Source of the DNA: Streptomyces griseocarneus
GTDB lineage: Bacteria > Actinomycetota > Actinomycetes > Streptomycetales > Streptomycetaceae
DNA: 64,000 nucleotides
Assembly (NCBI GenBank): GCA_003674045.1
Contig: PENC01000028.1
Coordinates: 1 to 64,000 of the forward strand
Reading direction: 5' to 3'
In this document: piece after piece, positions 36,200-44,760 of the stretch
Layout: each line of letters starts with the position of its first letter
Numbering within the stretch: position 1 is the first letter of the stretch
Program-made: the position numbers and the translations under genes
Notes under the pieces: generated by a model
The model's database searches: none
Told to the model about the DNA's origin: nothing
The model's input: the letters and a program-made list of their open reading frames with translations, nothing else

Positions 36200-38251
36200 A
36201 TGGATCTCCAGGACTTTCCCCGCCGTTTCGCCCTCAGCCGCCGCTTCTCCCTCGGCTCCCCGGGCCGTTTCACCGTCTCGCCCGACGGCGGGCGCGTCCT
36301 GTTCACCCGCACGCGCGGCGGCCTGGACCCGGTGGGCGAGCTGTGGCTGTACGAGGCGGACGGCGAGCGGCTGCTCGCGTCACCGGCCGCCCCGGACGAG
36401 GCGCTGCCGGAAGCGGAACGGGCCCGGCGGGAACGCGCCCGCGAGCTGTCCGAGGGCATCGTCGCCTACGCGACCGACCGTGACGTCCGGCTGGCCGTCT
36501 ACACCACCGGCGGCGCGCTGCACGCGGTCTGCACGGACGGCGGACGCCCCGTCCCCCTGCCCACGGCGGGACCCGCTGTGGACCCGCGCCCCTCACCGGA
36601 CGGCCGCCATGTCGCGTACGTGACCGGCGGCGCGCTGCACGTCATGACCCTGGCGGGGGAGGAGCTGCTGCGCGTCGCGCCGGAGGCCCCCGAGGTCACG
36701 TACGGCCTGGCGGAACACGTGGCCGCCGAGTCGATGGGGCGGCACCGCGGCTACTGGTGGGCACCCGACGGCAGCGCGCTGCTCGTCGCCCGCGTCGACC
36801 CCACGGCCGTACCCTTGTGGCACCTCGCGGACCCGGCCGATCCCGTGAAACGGCCGCGGTCCTTCCGCTACCCGTTCGCGGGCAGCACGAACGCCGAGGT
36901 GACCCTGCATGTCGTGACACTGGACGGGCGGCGCACGGAGGTGACCTGGGACCGGACGGCCTTCGAGTACCTCGCCACCGCCGCCTGGGACACGCACGGC
37001 CCGGTCATCGGCGTGCAGAGCCGCGACCAGCGGGTGCTCCGTCTGCTGGCCGTCGACCCCGCCACCGGTGCGACCGAGCTGCTGCAGGAGAGGCGCGACC
37101 CGGCCTGGGTGGAGCTGGTCCCTGGCACCCCGGCCCGGACGGCCTCCGGCACCCCGGTCGTCCCGTGGGAACGGCACGACACCAGGCGGCTGCGGATCGG
37201 CAACTTCCTCACGCCCGAGGGACTCCAGGTCGCAGAAGTGCTCGGCACGGACGGCGAGCGCGTGCTCTTCACCGGCTGGGACAGCCCCTTCGAGCGCCAT
37301 GTGTGGACGTACGATCCGGAGCACGGCCTCACGCGGCTGAGCCGGGAACCCGGCGTGCACACCGCCGCCATGGGCGGCCCCACCGTCGTACTGGACAGCC
37401 TGACCCGGGACGGACAGAAGGTCACCGTCCTGCGCGACGGCGAACCCGTCGGCACGATCGCCTCCCTGACCGCCGGCCCCCGCGTCGCCCCCCGCCCGGA
37501 ACACCTCGTGCTCGGCGAACGGGACCTGCCCGGCCTGCTCTTCCTCCCCTCGTGGCACGAACCGGGGACACGGAAACTGCCCGTGCTGCTCTGTCCGTAC
37601 GCCGGGCCGGGCGTACGCCTGGCCGTACGGGCGCGCACCTGGACGGCTTGTGTGGCCCAGTGGTTCGCGGAACAGGGCTTCGCCGTGCTCGTCGTGGACG
37701 GCCGGGGCACGCCCGGCCGCGGCCCCGCCTGGGAGAAGGCCGTCCGCGGCGACCAGCTGGGCCCCGTACTGGAGGACCAGATCGACGGACTGCGGGCCGC
37801 CGCGGCGCACTGCCCCGACCTCGACCTGGAACGGGTGGGCATCCGGGGCTGGTCGTTCGGCGGCACCGTCGCGGCGGCCGCCGTGCTCCGGCACCCGGAC
37901 GTCTTCCACGCGGCGGTCGCGGGCGCGGCCCCCAGTGACCAACGGCTCTACGACACGCACTGGAAGGAGCGCTTCCTGGGGCACCCGGACGAGGAGCCCG
38001 AGAACTACACCCGCTCCTCGACGATCCACGCCGCGCCGCTGCTGCGCCGCCCCCTGCTCCTCGTGCACGGCATGGCGGACGACAACGTGGCCGTCGCCCA
38101 CACCCTGCGCATGTCCGCCGCACTGCTGGCGGCAGGGCGGCCGCACACCGTCCTGCCGCTCACCGGTGTCACTCACACGAATGGCGCGGGCACGGCAGGG
38201 CACCTGTTGCTGTTCGAATCGGCTTTCCTCAAGAAGGCGCTGAACCGCTGA
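36200..38251 (+). CDS. S9 family serine peptidase (DPP-IV/prolyl oligopeptidase type)
   Basis: A 683-residue cytoplasmic peptidase. Residues about 1-420 form a DPP-IV-like beta-propeller and about 430-683 the alpha/beta hydrolase. The triad is visible: Ser552 in GWSFGG, Asp near 627 in GMADDNV and His659 in GVTHTNG. It probably removes dipeptides or cleaves small peptides after proline or similar. There is no signal peptide, and no clear ribosome site precedes ATG 36200. It is divergent from the HipA-like gene. Similar S9 genes are common in Streptomyces. Confidence 0.92.
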   Translation: MDLQDFPRRFALSRRFSLGSPGRFTVSPDGGRVLFTRTRGGLDPVGELWLYEADGERLLASPAAPDEALPEAERARRERARELSEGIVAYATDRDVRLAVYTTGGALHAVCTDGGRPVPLPTAGPAVDPRPSPDGRHVAYVTGGALHVMTLAGEELLRVAPEAPEVTYGLAEHVAAESMGRHRGYWWAPDGSALLVARVDPTAVPLWHLADPADPVKRPRSFRYPFAGSTNAEVTLHVVTLDGRRTEVTWDRTAFEYLATAAWDTHGPVIGVQSRDQRVLRLLAVDPATGATELLQERRDPAWVELVPGTPARTASGTPVVPWERHDTRRLRIGNFLTPEGLQVAEVLGTDGERVLFTGWDSPFERHVWTYDPEHGLTRLSREPGVHTAAMGGPTVVLDSLTRDGQKVTVLRDGEPVGTIASLTAGPRVAPRPEHLVLGERDLPGLLFLPSWHEPGTRKLPVLLCPYAGPGVRLAVRARTWTACVAQWFAEQGFAVLVVDGRGTPGRGPAWEKAVRGDQLGPVLEDQIDGLRAAAAHCPDLDLERVGIRGWSFGGTVAAAAVLRHPDVFHAAVAGAAPSDQRLYDTHWKERFLGHPDEEPENYTRSSTIHAAPLLRRPLLLVHGMADDNVAVAHTLRMSAALLAAGRPHTVLPLTGVTHTNGAGTAGHLLLFESAFLKKALNR

Positions 38252-38339
38252 ACGCGGGTGCCACCGGAGCCGTATGACTCCGGTGAAGCCAGTGACCACA
38301 GAGGCCCATAGAGGCCTGCAGAGGTACAGAGGAGCGAAC

Positions 38340-38840
38340 ATGACACAGCTGCCGTCGGACCTGCCCGGCACCGGACGCCGTACCGTCCTCGCGGCCGCCG
38401 GAGCCGCCGGACTCGTGGCCGCCCTGGCCGCCTGCGGCTCGGACGACACGAAGAACGCCGCCCCGCAGACCTCGGAGCAGGCGCCCGGGACACCGGCCGG
38501 ATCGAGCGCCCCGGAGACCTCCACCGCCCCCTCCGCGGCCGCACCCGGCGGCGGTGCGGAGCTGGCCCGGACGGCCGACATCCCCGAGGGCGGCGGCAAG
38601 GTCTTCAAGGACCGCAAGGTCGTGGTGACCCAGCCCGCGAAGGGCGAGTTCAAGGCCTTCTCGGCGGTCTGTACCCACCAGGGCTGCCTCGTCGGCGAGG
38701 TGTCCGGCGGCACCATCAACTGCCCCTGCCACGGCAGCAGGTTCGCCGTCGCGGACGGCAGCGTACGGAACGGCCCGGCGCAGCGTCCGCTTCCGGCGCA
38801 GCGCATCACGGTCCAGGGCGGGACGATCAGGCTGGCGTGA
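38340..38840 (+). CDS. Rieske [2Fe-2S] lipoprotein
   Basis: A 166-residue Tat-exported lipoprotein. It has twin Arg13-Arg14 in GTGRRTVLAAAG, a lipobox LAAC with Cys32, a Ser/Pro/Ala-rich linker (about 35-75) and a Rieske domain. The cluster ligands are Cys111, His113, Cys128 and His131, with Cys116/Cys130 as the usual disulfide pair. It is not beside a bc1 complex and resembles the soluble arsenite-oxidase/ferredoxin-like Rieske proteins of Streptomyces. GAGGAG precedes the ATG. Its 3' end overlaps the convergent gene by 14 nt. Confidence 0.9.
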   Translation: MTQLPSDLPGTGRRTVLAAAGAAGLVAALAACGSDDTKNAAPQTSEQAPGTPAGSSAPETSTAPSAAAPGGGAELARTADIPEGGGKVFKDRKVVVTQPAKGEFKAFSAVCTHQGCLVGEVSGGTINCPCHGSRFAVADGSVRNGPAQRPLPAQRITVQGGTIRLA

Positions 38841-39471
38841 CACCGCGACGGGGACGCCGCCAGCCGCGCACGAGTGCCTCGGTCGTGGTGAGCGTGGCGA
38901 CGTACGCGAGGGTGTGGCGGATCATCGCCGCCGTGTAGTCCGCGGGCACACCGGCGATGGCGTCCGTGGGGACGACGGCCGTGTAGCCGAGGTTGACGGC
39001 GTCGAAGACGGCGTTGGGTATCGCCACGTTCGCCGACACACCCGTGACGACGAGGGTGCGACAGCCGAGATTGCGCAGCAGGGCGTCCAGCTCCGTACCG
39101 GCCAGGGGCGACAGCCCGTGCAGCCGCCGCACGACGAGGTCCGCGTCGTCGACCGGGATCGGCTCGGCGACGCGGACGGCCGTACTGCCGGCCAACTGCC
39201 GCACGGGCAGCCGCTCCGCCGCCCGGAAGAGCCGCGCGTTCCGCCCTGCCCCACGGCCGTCCGGGCGGCGCTCCGCGACGGCGTGCACCACCTGCACGTC
39301 CGCGGCGTGCGCGGCGGCGACGAGTTCGGCGATGTGCGCCAGGGTGCCGGACGCTCGGGCCGCTGTGGCCAGTTCGGGGAGTGCGGCGTCCGGTCCTACG
39401 ACGCCGCGCTGGCACTCGACGGTGAGGAGGACGGTGCTGCGGGGGTCCATCTCCGGGATGTCGTTCGCCAT
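38827..39471 (-). CDS. Isochorismatase-fold protein lacking the catalytic cysteine
   Basis: A 214-residue isochorismatase-like hydrolase fold. The usual catalytic D-K-C set appears altered: the Asp of the first strand (VIDMQ) is Glu in TVECQ, the lysine region reads VVRRLHG, and the nucleophile position in GVSANVAIPNA is Ala rather than Cys. The fold and the VVPTDAIAGVPADY segment are well kept. A non-hydrolytic or differently catalysed role is possible; close relatives in actinobacteria appear to share the loss. ATG 39471 is used. Annotated cysteine hydrolase would be misleading. Confidence 0.78.
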   Translation of the reverse strand: MANDIPEMDPRSTVLLTVECQRGVVGPDAALPELATAARASGTLAHIAELVAAAHAADVQVVHAVAERRPDGRGAGRNARLFRAAERLPVRQLAGSTAVRVAEPIPVDDADLVVRRLHGLSPLAGTELDALLRNLGCRTLVVTGVSANVAIPNAVFDAVNLGYTAVVPTDAIAGVPADYTAAMIRHTLAYVATLTTTEALVRGWRRPRRGVTPA

Positions 39472-39532
39472 GGGGGCTCCCTTGGGTGCGGCTGACAGCG
39501 GACGCTGTCTGTTCCCCCACCCGGCCCGCCCT

Positions 39533-39717
39533 TAACCGGGGCTGTGCCCCAGACTCCGTCCGGGAGGTGCCCTCAGCCCTGGCGGAACGCCTGCCCACAA
39601 ACGGGGGGGGCGGCGGGATCCGGGGCGAAGCCCCGGTCTTAAGGGGCGCGGGGAACTGCGCGACAAGCTCCCACGCACCCGCAGACGCGCACCCAGCGCA
39701 AGCCGCACCCCAGTAGG
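39533..39717 (+). repeat. Dispersed intergenic repeat, short variant with 5' flank module
   Basis: This copy matches the 32942-33142 copy: GCGGAACGCCTGCCCACAAA upstream, then TTAAGGGGCGCGGGG, AACTGCGCGACAAGC and a CCCGCAGACGCGCAC tail, followed by CCCCAGTAGGCGCAGC as in the 59452 copy. It fills the gap between the isochorismatase-fold gene and lnt. Confidence 0.75.
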
Positions 39718-39757
39718 CGCAGCCGAAAGACGACGGCCAGGCACAGCCCCGGTCGCC

Positions 39758-41287
39758 TCAGCGGCAGCGACGCCGCACCCACCCGGCACCGCTCAGCACC
39801 CCGTACAACACCAGCACCCCCACAGCCCCCCACACCACCCAGTCCCCGAGCCGCACATAAGGGCTTACCCCCGTGGCCAGCGGCACCTCGTACACGGCCA
39901 CCCCACTCCGGTCCGTGCCCAGCGCAGCGCCCACGCGTTGGCCGTGGGCGTTCGTTGCCACGGTCTCGCCCGTCAGGGTCGCGTGGATCATCGGCCGCCC
40001 TGTCTCGGCGGCGCGCAGCGAGGCCAGGGAGGCGTGCTGTTCGGGCGCCCAACTGTGCTGGAACGTCGAGGTCGAGGACTGGGCGACGATCATGGCCGCG
40101 CCGTCGCGCGCCAGGTGGCGGCTCATGTCGGGGAACGCCGTCTCGAAGCACACGAGCGGGCCGATCCGCAGGTCGCCGTGGCGGGTCGGCACCCGCATGA
40201 CGACCTGCCGGACACCCCGCCTGCGGTCCTCACCCGCAGCCTTGCCCACGGACGTCGCCCAGCCGAGGACGGAGCGCGCCGGGACGTACTCCCCGAACGG
40301 CACCAGCCGCATCTTGTCGTAGCGGTCGCCCGTCGGGCCGTCGGGGCCGACGAGGACCGAGCTCTTGAAGATGCCGGGGCGGTCCGAGCGCCGGGCGTCG
40401 ACGTTCACCAGCAGGTCCGCGCCGACCGCGCGGGACAGCGCGGCGAGCCGGTCCCGCAGGTCGGCATGGCGGCCTAGGTCCTCGCCGACGCTGCTCTCGC
40501 CCCACACCACCAGGTCGGGCCGGCGGCCCACGAGCTGACGGGTCAGCAACTCCTCACGGTCGAAGCGCTGTTCCGCTCCCACGATCTCTCCCGGCTGGAC
40601 GACGGCCACGCGCACGGTGCCCGCGCTTCTCGGTTCCGGGGCCCACAGCCACACCGAGGTGACGACCGTCGCGCACACGAGCACCCCGGCCACGCCCGCG
40701 ATGCGGGCGTGCGGAGCGCCGATCAGCAGGACGACGGAGGTGTTGAGAGCCACCAGAAGGAAACTAACCAGCCAGATCCCGCCCACTGAAACGACCTTCA
40801 GCGCGGGTGCCACCTGCCACTGGCTGGCCCCGAACACCCCCCACGGTCCCCCCAAATACTCCCAGGAACGGGCAAGTTCGACCATCAACCAGCCCGCCGG
40901 GACGAGGGCGAGGGCCGCCAGTGTCCGTCCCGTCCCAGGTGAGCCGCCCAGCAACCGATGAACCAGCACGCCCCAGGGGGCCCACAGCACCCCCAGCAGC
41001 GCAGCCAGCACAAGAATGAAGATATGCAAGCTTGGTAGCAGCCAGTGATGCACTGCCAGCAGGAATCCGGCCCCGCCGAGCCAGCCGTCGAGGGCCGCCC
41101 GTCGCGCGGTCGCGGCCGAGCGGATCAGCAGCAGCCACGGCACCAGGGCCACATAGGCGAACCACCACCACGCGGGTACGGGGAACGTTAGTGCGGGCAG
41201 GGCTCCGACCAGGACTGTTGCGGCCGCGCGCGGCCAGGGCCGGGTGAGCAGGGCGGCACCCCGCCCGAAGGACGCTGTCATCGCCAT
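39758..41287 (-). CDS. lnt: Apolipoprotein N-acyltransferase
   Basis: A 509-residue membrane enzyme that N-acylates the terminal cysteine of diacylglyceryl-lipoproteins. Six to seven N-terminal helices precede a nitrilase domain with the Glu (VVWGESS), Lys (YDKMRLVPFGEYVP) and Cys (GPLVCFETAFP) triad in place. GGGAGGC precedes ATG 41287; an open frame upstream is not coding. From recall, Streptomyces carry two lnt genes. Its presence fits the exported lipoproteins nearby (31438, 38340). Confidence 0.93.
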   Translation of the reverse strand: MAMTASFGRGAALLTRPWPRAAATVLVGALPALTFPVPAWWWFAYVALVPWLLLIRSAATARRAALDGWLGGAGFLLAVHHWLLPSLHIFILVLAALLGVLWAPWGVLVHRLLGGSPGTGRTLAALALVPAGWLMVELARSWEYLGGPWGVFGASQWQVAPALKVVSVGGIWLVSFLLVALNTSVVLLIGAPHARIAGVAGVLVCATVVTSVWLWAPEPRSAGTVRVAVVQPGEIVGAEQRFDREELLTRQLVGRRPDLVVWGESSVGEDLGRHADLRDRLAALSRAVGADLLVNVDARRSDRPGIFKSSVLVGPDGPTGDRYDKMRLVPFGEYVPARSVLGWATSVGKAAGEDRRRGVRQVVMRVPTRHGDLRIGPLVCFETAFPDMSRHLARDGAAMIVAQSSTSTFQHSWAPEQHASLASLRAAETGRPMIHATLTGETVATNAHGQRVGAALGTDRSGVAVYEVPLATGVSPYVRLGDWVVWGAVGVLVLYGVLSGAGWVRRRCR

Positions 41288-41624
41288 CCCGTGCCTCCCT
41301 GTGGCTCGGTGGTCCACCCGTGTCGGTGATCGTCGGTCATCCATACGCCCCATGCATGAGCGAGATCCGGCCATCCCCGGGAACATCGAACATCGCAGAC
41401 CGTAGAGGAAAAAACCCTGACAACGGCGTGCAATTTTCAACGGTTGTCACCCGCCTGGAAAATGTCTTTGGCTCGATCCAATCGAAAACGATCCAATCCG
41501 AACCTTGCGTCCCGCGCTGGAAAGGTGTGAGCGGATATGCGCTGCGGGTTATGTCCGGTCCACCATGGGCAGGTAACCGCGCAAAAGTGGACACGAACGC
41601 TGTTGGTCGGCCTGGGGAGGCGGC
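41288..41624. promoter_or_regulatory. Control region of the terpene synthase gene
   Basis: A 337-nt gap of lower GC with no supported gene. Two perfect 10-bp direct repeats CGATCCAATC (41474-41483 and 41489-41498, 15-bp period) lie about 127 nt before the terpene synthase start. They are plausible binding sites for an activator or repressor. A GGGGAGG ribosome site precedes ATG 41625. Confidence 0.5.
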
Positions 41625-42800
41625 ATGGCAGGCGTACGAGAGCGGATGGCAGTACAGCCCCTGGAGATCGTGCCCTTCTACTGCCCGATACCGCCCGCCG
41701 TGCACCCTCGGATGCGGGAGATCGACAGTGCCTCGGTGGACTGGATGCTGGAGCAGGAGCTCGATACCTCGCCGCACCAGCGCCAGCGACTCGTCCGGTG
41801 CGACTTCGGCGGGCTGACCGCCCGGACCATGCCCTATGGCCAGGCGGACCCGCTGGCCGTGGTCGCGAAGCTGCACTCGGTGCTGTTCTCCCTCGACGAT
41901 GCCATCTGTGACGAGGCGGGCGCCACGGCCCACGGTCTCGCCCATGTGACCTCGCGCCTCATGCGGGTCCTGGAGGCTCCCACACCCGAGTGGCCGGACG
42001 ACACACCCCATGCGGTGGCGCTCCGCGCCATCCGCGCGGAGCTGGGTGCCCACGCGACCCCGCGTCAGCTCCGGCACTGGGTCGAGGGCATGCGCACCTA
42101 CCTTTCCGGCCTGGTGTGGGAGGCGGCCTGTCGCCGGGACCGCGCGCTGCCCTCCCTCAACGACTACTCCGCGATGTGGATGCGTGCGATCGGCATGGCA
42201 CCGTCCACGGCGCTGATGGACATCGCGGGAGGCTACGAACTCCACGACCACGACCTCGACCGGCCCGAGGTCCGGGCCCTCACGGAGATGACCTGGACCC
42301 TCGTGGCCTGGGACAACGACTTCTACTCGCGGAACAAGGAGATCCAGCGGGCAGGTGACAACCTCAATCTGATCGACGTGCTGGCCCAGGAGCGGGACTG
42401 CGAGCCGGCCCGCGCCCAGGAGGAGGCCGTGGCGATGCGGGATCGCATCATGGTCCTCTTCCTGCGGTTACGCGAACAGATCTGGCCCCGGGCCGGGGTC
42501 GAGCTGCGCTGCTACCTGGTGGCGCTCGGGCACTTCATCCGCGGCCACCTGGACTGGGCCTCGGTGTGCGCCCGCTATGCCGATCCGTACGGCACGGCCC
42601 GCACCCGGTGGTGGAAGCCCGCGCCGGCGGACGACAGCCTCACACCGCTGCCCATTCCGTCCCTCGCCTGGTGGTGGGGACAGCTCGACCCCGCCCTCTA
42701 TCCCCGCCCCAGCAATCGCCGCAGCGACCGCCACCACGAGCCGCGGGAGCGCGGGGCGTGGGCCGGGGGAGCGGGGGTGGCCTCCGGCTGCGCCGGCTGA
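41625..42800 (+). CDS. Terpene synthase (class I sesquiterpene-type cyclase)
   Basis: A 391-residue bacterial class I terpene cyclase. The first metal motif is DDAICDE (91-97) and the second is NDFYSRNKE (231-239, NDxxSxxxE form). A late RY (in CARYADPYG) matches the RY pair. The product cannot be deduced; it is probably a sesquiterpene or a methylated C11 terpene. The gene contains a TTA leucine codon at 42468-42470 (codon 282), making translation dependent on the bldA tRNA. Its last 103 nt overlap the convergent P450 gene. In other Streptomyces, conservons of this kind are linked to terpene cyclases. Confidence 0.9.
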   Translation: MAGVRERMAVQPLEIVPFYCPIPPAVHPRMREIDSASVDWMLEQELDTSPHQRQRLVRCDFGGLTARTMPYGQADPLAVVAKLHSVLFSLDDAICDEAGATAHGLAHVTSRLMRVLEAPTPEWPDDTPHAVALRAIRAELGAHATPRQLRHWVEGMRTYLSGLVWEAACRRDRALPSLNDYSAMWMRAIGMAPSTALMDIAGGYELHDHDLDRPEVRALTEMTWTLVAWDNDFYSRNKEIQRAGDNLNLIDVLAQERDCEPARAQEEAVAMRDRIMVLFLRLREQIWPRAGVELRCYLVALGHFIRGHLDWASVCARYADPYGTARTRWWKPAPADDSLTPLPIPSLAWWWGQLDPALYPRPSNRRSDRHHEPRERGAWAGGAGVASGCAG

Positions 42801-44125
42801 GCGTCGTCCCGGTCCGGCTCCACCGGACCGGGACGCGCGGCGTCCGGCAGGGACGGCTGCCGGGCCGTGAACTTCACCGGCAGCTCCAGCAGATGACGGG
42901 ACATCAGTACGGAGCGGTACTTCAGCTCGGACTCGTCCACCGCCATCGTGAGGTCGGGCAGACGCAGCAGCAGGGCGTCGATGCCCGAGTCCGCGATCGC
43001 CCGGCCCACGTCCTGGCCGGGGCACTCGTGCTGGCCGCCGCTGAAGGCCAGGTGGGAGCGGTTGCCGTGGATGGGGACGTCGGGGTCGGGGCGGATGGCC
43101 GTGTCCATGTTGGCGGCGGCCAGTCCCAGCACCAGGGCGTCCCCCTCCTTGATCTGCTGCCCGGCGAGCTCGGTGTCCTGTGTCGCCCAGCGGCCCAGGA
43201 TCGTGATGAACGGCGGCTCGTCCCACAGCACCTGCTCGACCGCGTCCGGCAGCGTCATGTGCCCGCCCGCGAGCGAGGCGCGGAAGCGGACGTCGGTGAG
43301 CACCATCTTGAGCGTGTTCGCGATGAGGTTCGCCGTGGTCTCGTACGCCGCGATCAGCACCAGCCGCAGGTGCTGCTGCACCTCGTCGTCGGTGAGCCCG
43401 GCGGGGTGCTCCAGCAGCCAGCTGGTGAAGTCCGCGCCGGGCTCCAGGTGCTTGCGCGCCACCAGCTTGCGGAGCGTCTCCTGGACGTACGCGTTGCTCT
43501 CGACCGCCGTCGCCGAGCCCTTGATCATGTCGCGGGCGGCGTTGACCAGCCGGGGGCCGTACTCCTCGGGCATGCCGAGCAGCAGCGTCATCGCCATCAT
43601 CGGCAGCTGCTCGGCGAACTGGTGGACGAGGTCGGCGCGGCCCGTGGCGCAGAACCGGTCCACCAGTTCGTTGGAGAAGCGGGTGACGTTCCGCCGGATG
43701 CCGCGCTTGTCGAAGCGCCCGATGCTGTCGTTGACCGCGCCGCGCCAGCGCTCGTGCTGCTGTCCGTCGGCGAAGACGCAGACCGACTGGTAGGTGGCGA
43801 TCGGGGCGAGCGGGTGCGTGGGCGTCAGCCTGCCCTCGCGGGCCTCCCGCCACAGCCGGGAGTCGCGGGAGAACCGCGACGGCGTGCGGGCCACTTCGAG
43901 GTTCTCGCGGTAGCCGAGGACGAGCCAGGCGGGGAGGTCGCCGTGCAGCAGTACGGGCGCCACCTGGCCGTGCTCCTTGCGGAGCCGCTCGTACAGCCCC
44001 ATGGGGTTGTGCTCGGCCTCGGTGCCGTACAGCCGGGTGATGCCGCCCGGGCCGTGGGCCGCCGGGCACTGGGGCGGCGGCGCGAGGGGGGAGTCGGCGC
44101 GGGAGTTCTCTGAGGGGAGGTTCAC
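42698..44125 (-). CDS. cvnE: Cytochrome P450, CYP157-like, lacking the ExxR arginine (conservon CvnE)
   Basis: A 475-residue P450. The heme ligand is Cys368 in FSGGQHECPG and the I-helix reads AAYETTAN. The normally universal K-helix ExxR reads E297-Q-V-L-W301, so the arginine is missing. This exact type of substitution is known from CYP157 family members of S. coelicolor (EQSLW in CYP157C1). The start GTG overlaps the GTPase stop (GTGA), with GGAG upstream. The C-terminal 50 residues are an extra Pro/Arg-rich tail overlapping the terpene synthase gene. Natural substrate unknown; the adjacent terpene product is a candidate. Confidence 0.9.
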   Translation of the reverse strand: MNLPSENSRADSPLAPPPQCPAAHGPGGITRLYGTEAEHNPMGLYERLRKEHGQVAPVLLHGDLPAWLVLGYRENLEVARTPSRFSRDSRLWREAREGRLTPTHPLAPIATYQSVCVFADGQQHERWRGAVNDSIGRFDKRGIRRNVTRFSNELVDRFCATGRADLVHQFAEQLPMMAMTLLLGMPEEYGPRLVNAARDMIKGSATAVESNAYVQETLRKLVARKHLEPGADFTSWLLEHPAGLTDDEVQQHLRLVLIAAYETTANLIANTLKMVLTDVRFRASLAGGHMTLPDAVEQVLWDEPPFITILGRWATQDTELAGQQIKEGDALVLGLAAANMDTAIRPDPDVPIHGNRSHLAFSGGQHECPGQDVGRAIADSGIDALLLRLPDLTMAVDESELKYRSVLMSRHLLELPVKFTARQPSLPDAARPGPVEPDRDDAQPAQPEATPAPPAHAPRSRGSWWRSLRRLLGRG

Positions 44126-44760
44126 TGGTGCTCCGGGGAGACGGTCGTGAGCGTGTACAGGTAGCGCATGAGGGTCAGCAGGATGTCGCGGCACGAGGCC
44201 CGGTCGCGGGCGTCGCACTCGACCATGGGCACGGCCTCGTCGAGGTCCATCGCGGCCCGCAGCTGGGCCATGGGGTAGGAGGGGGATTCGGGGAAGCGGT
44301 TGACACCGACGACGAAGGGGACGCCCCGCTCCTCCAGCTGTCCGATCACGTCGTAGCTGACTTCGAGGCGTCGGGTGTCGAGCAGCACGACCGCGCCGAG
44401 GGCGCCCTCGAAGAGGCCGTTCCACAGGAACCAGAAGCGCTCCTGGCCCGGGGTGCCGAACAGGTAGAGCACCAGCTGCTCGTTGATGCTGATCCGGCCG
44501 AAGTCCATGGCCACGGTGGTCTCGGTCTTGTGCTCGATGCCGGCGAGGTCGTCGACTCCCACGCCCGCCTGGGTCATCGTCTCCTCGGTGGTGAGCGGCC
44601 GGATCTCGCTGACCGCGCCCACGAGGGTGGTCTTGCCGACCCCGAATCCGCCGACGATGACCACCTTGACGGCCGCGGTGGCCGAGGCCGGCAGGACGTC
44701 CTCGCTCCGTGGCCCCGCATGGATGTCGAGGCCGCGGACGTCAGAGCCGTTGCAGTCCAT
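44122..44760 (-). CDS. cvnD: Conservon GTPase CvnD
   Basis: A 212-residue small Ras-like GTPase. The P-loop is GGFGVGKTT (37-45). G3 is FGTPGQE (101-107), lacking the usual Asp of DxxG as in MglA/conservon GTPases, and G4 is VNRF (153-156). It starts 20 nt inside the DUF742 gene and is coupled to it. In conservons it is thought to act with the roadblock protein as a membrane-associated switch, by analogy with eukaryotic G-protein systems. Confidence 0.93.
   Translation of the reverse strand: MDCNGSDVRGLDIHAGPRSEDVLPASATAAVKVVIVGGFGVGKTTLVGAVSEIRPLTTEETMTQAGVGVDDLAGIEHKTETTVAMDFGRISINEQLVLYLFGTPGQERFWFLWNGLFEGALGAVVLLDTRRLEVSYDVIGQLEERGVPFVVGVNRFPESPSYPMAQLRAAMDLDEAVPMVECDARDRASCRDILLTLMRYLYTLTTVSPEHQ

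Noticed and set aside
36593..39598. A 1001-codon minus-strand frame across the S9 peptidase and Rieske genes
   Set aside because: It spans several real genes and intergenic DNA and has no homology-like segments.
41320..41817. A 165-codon plus-strand ORF overlapping the terpene synthase start
   Set aside because: Its upstream part is in the lower-GC control region without codon bias, and its downstream part is a shadow of the terpene synthase.
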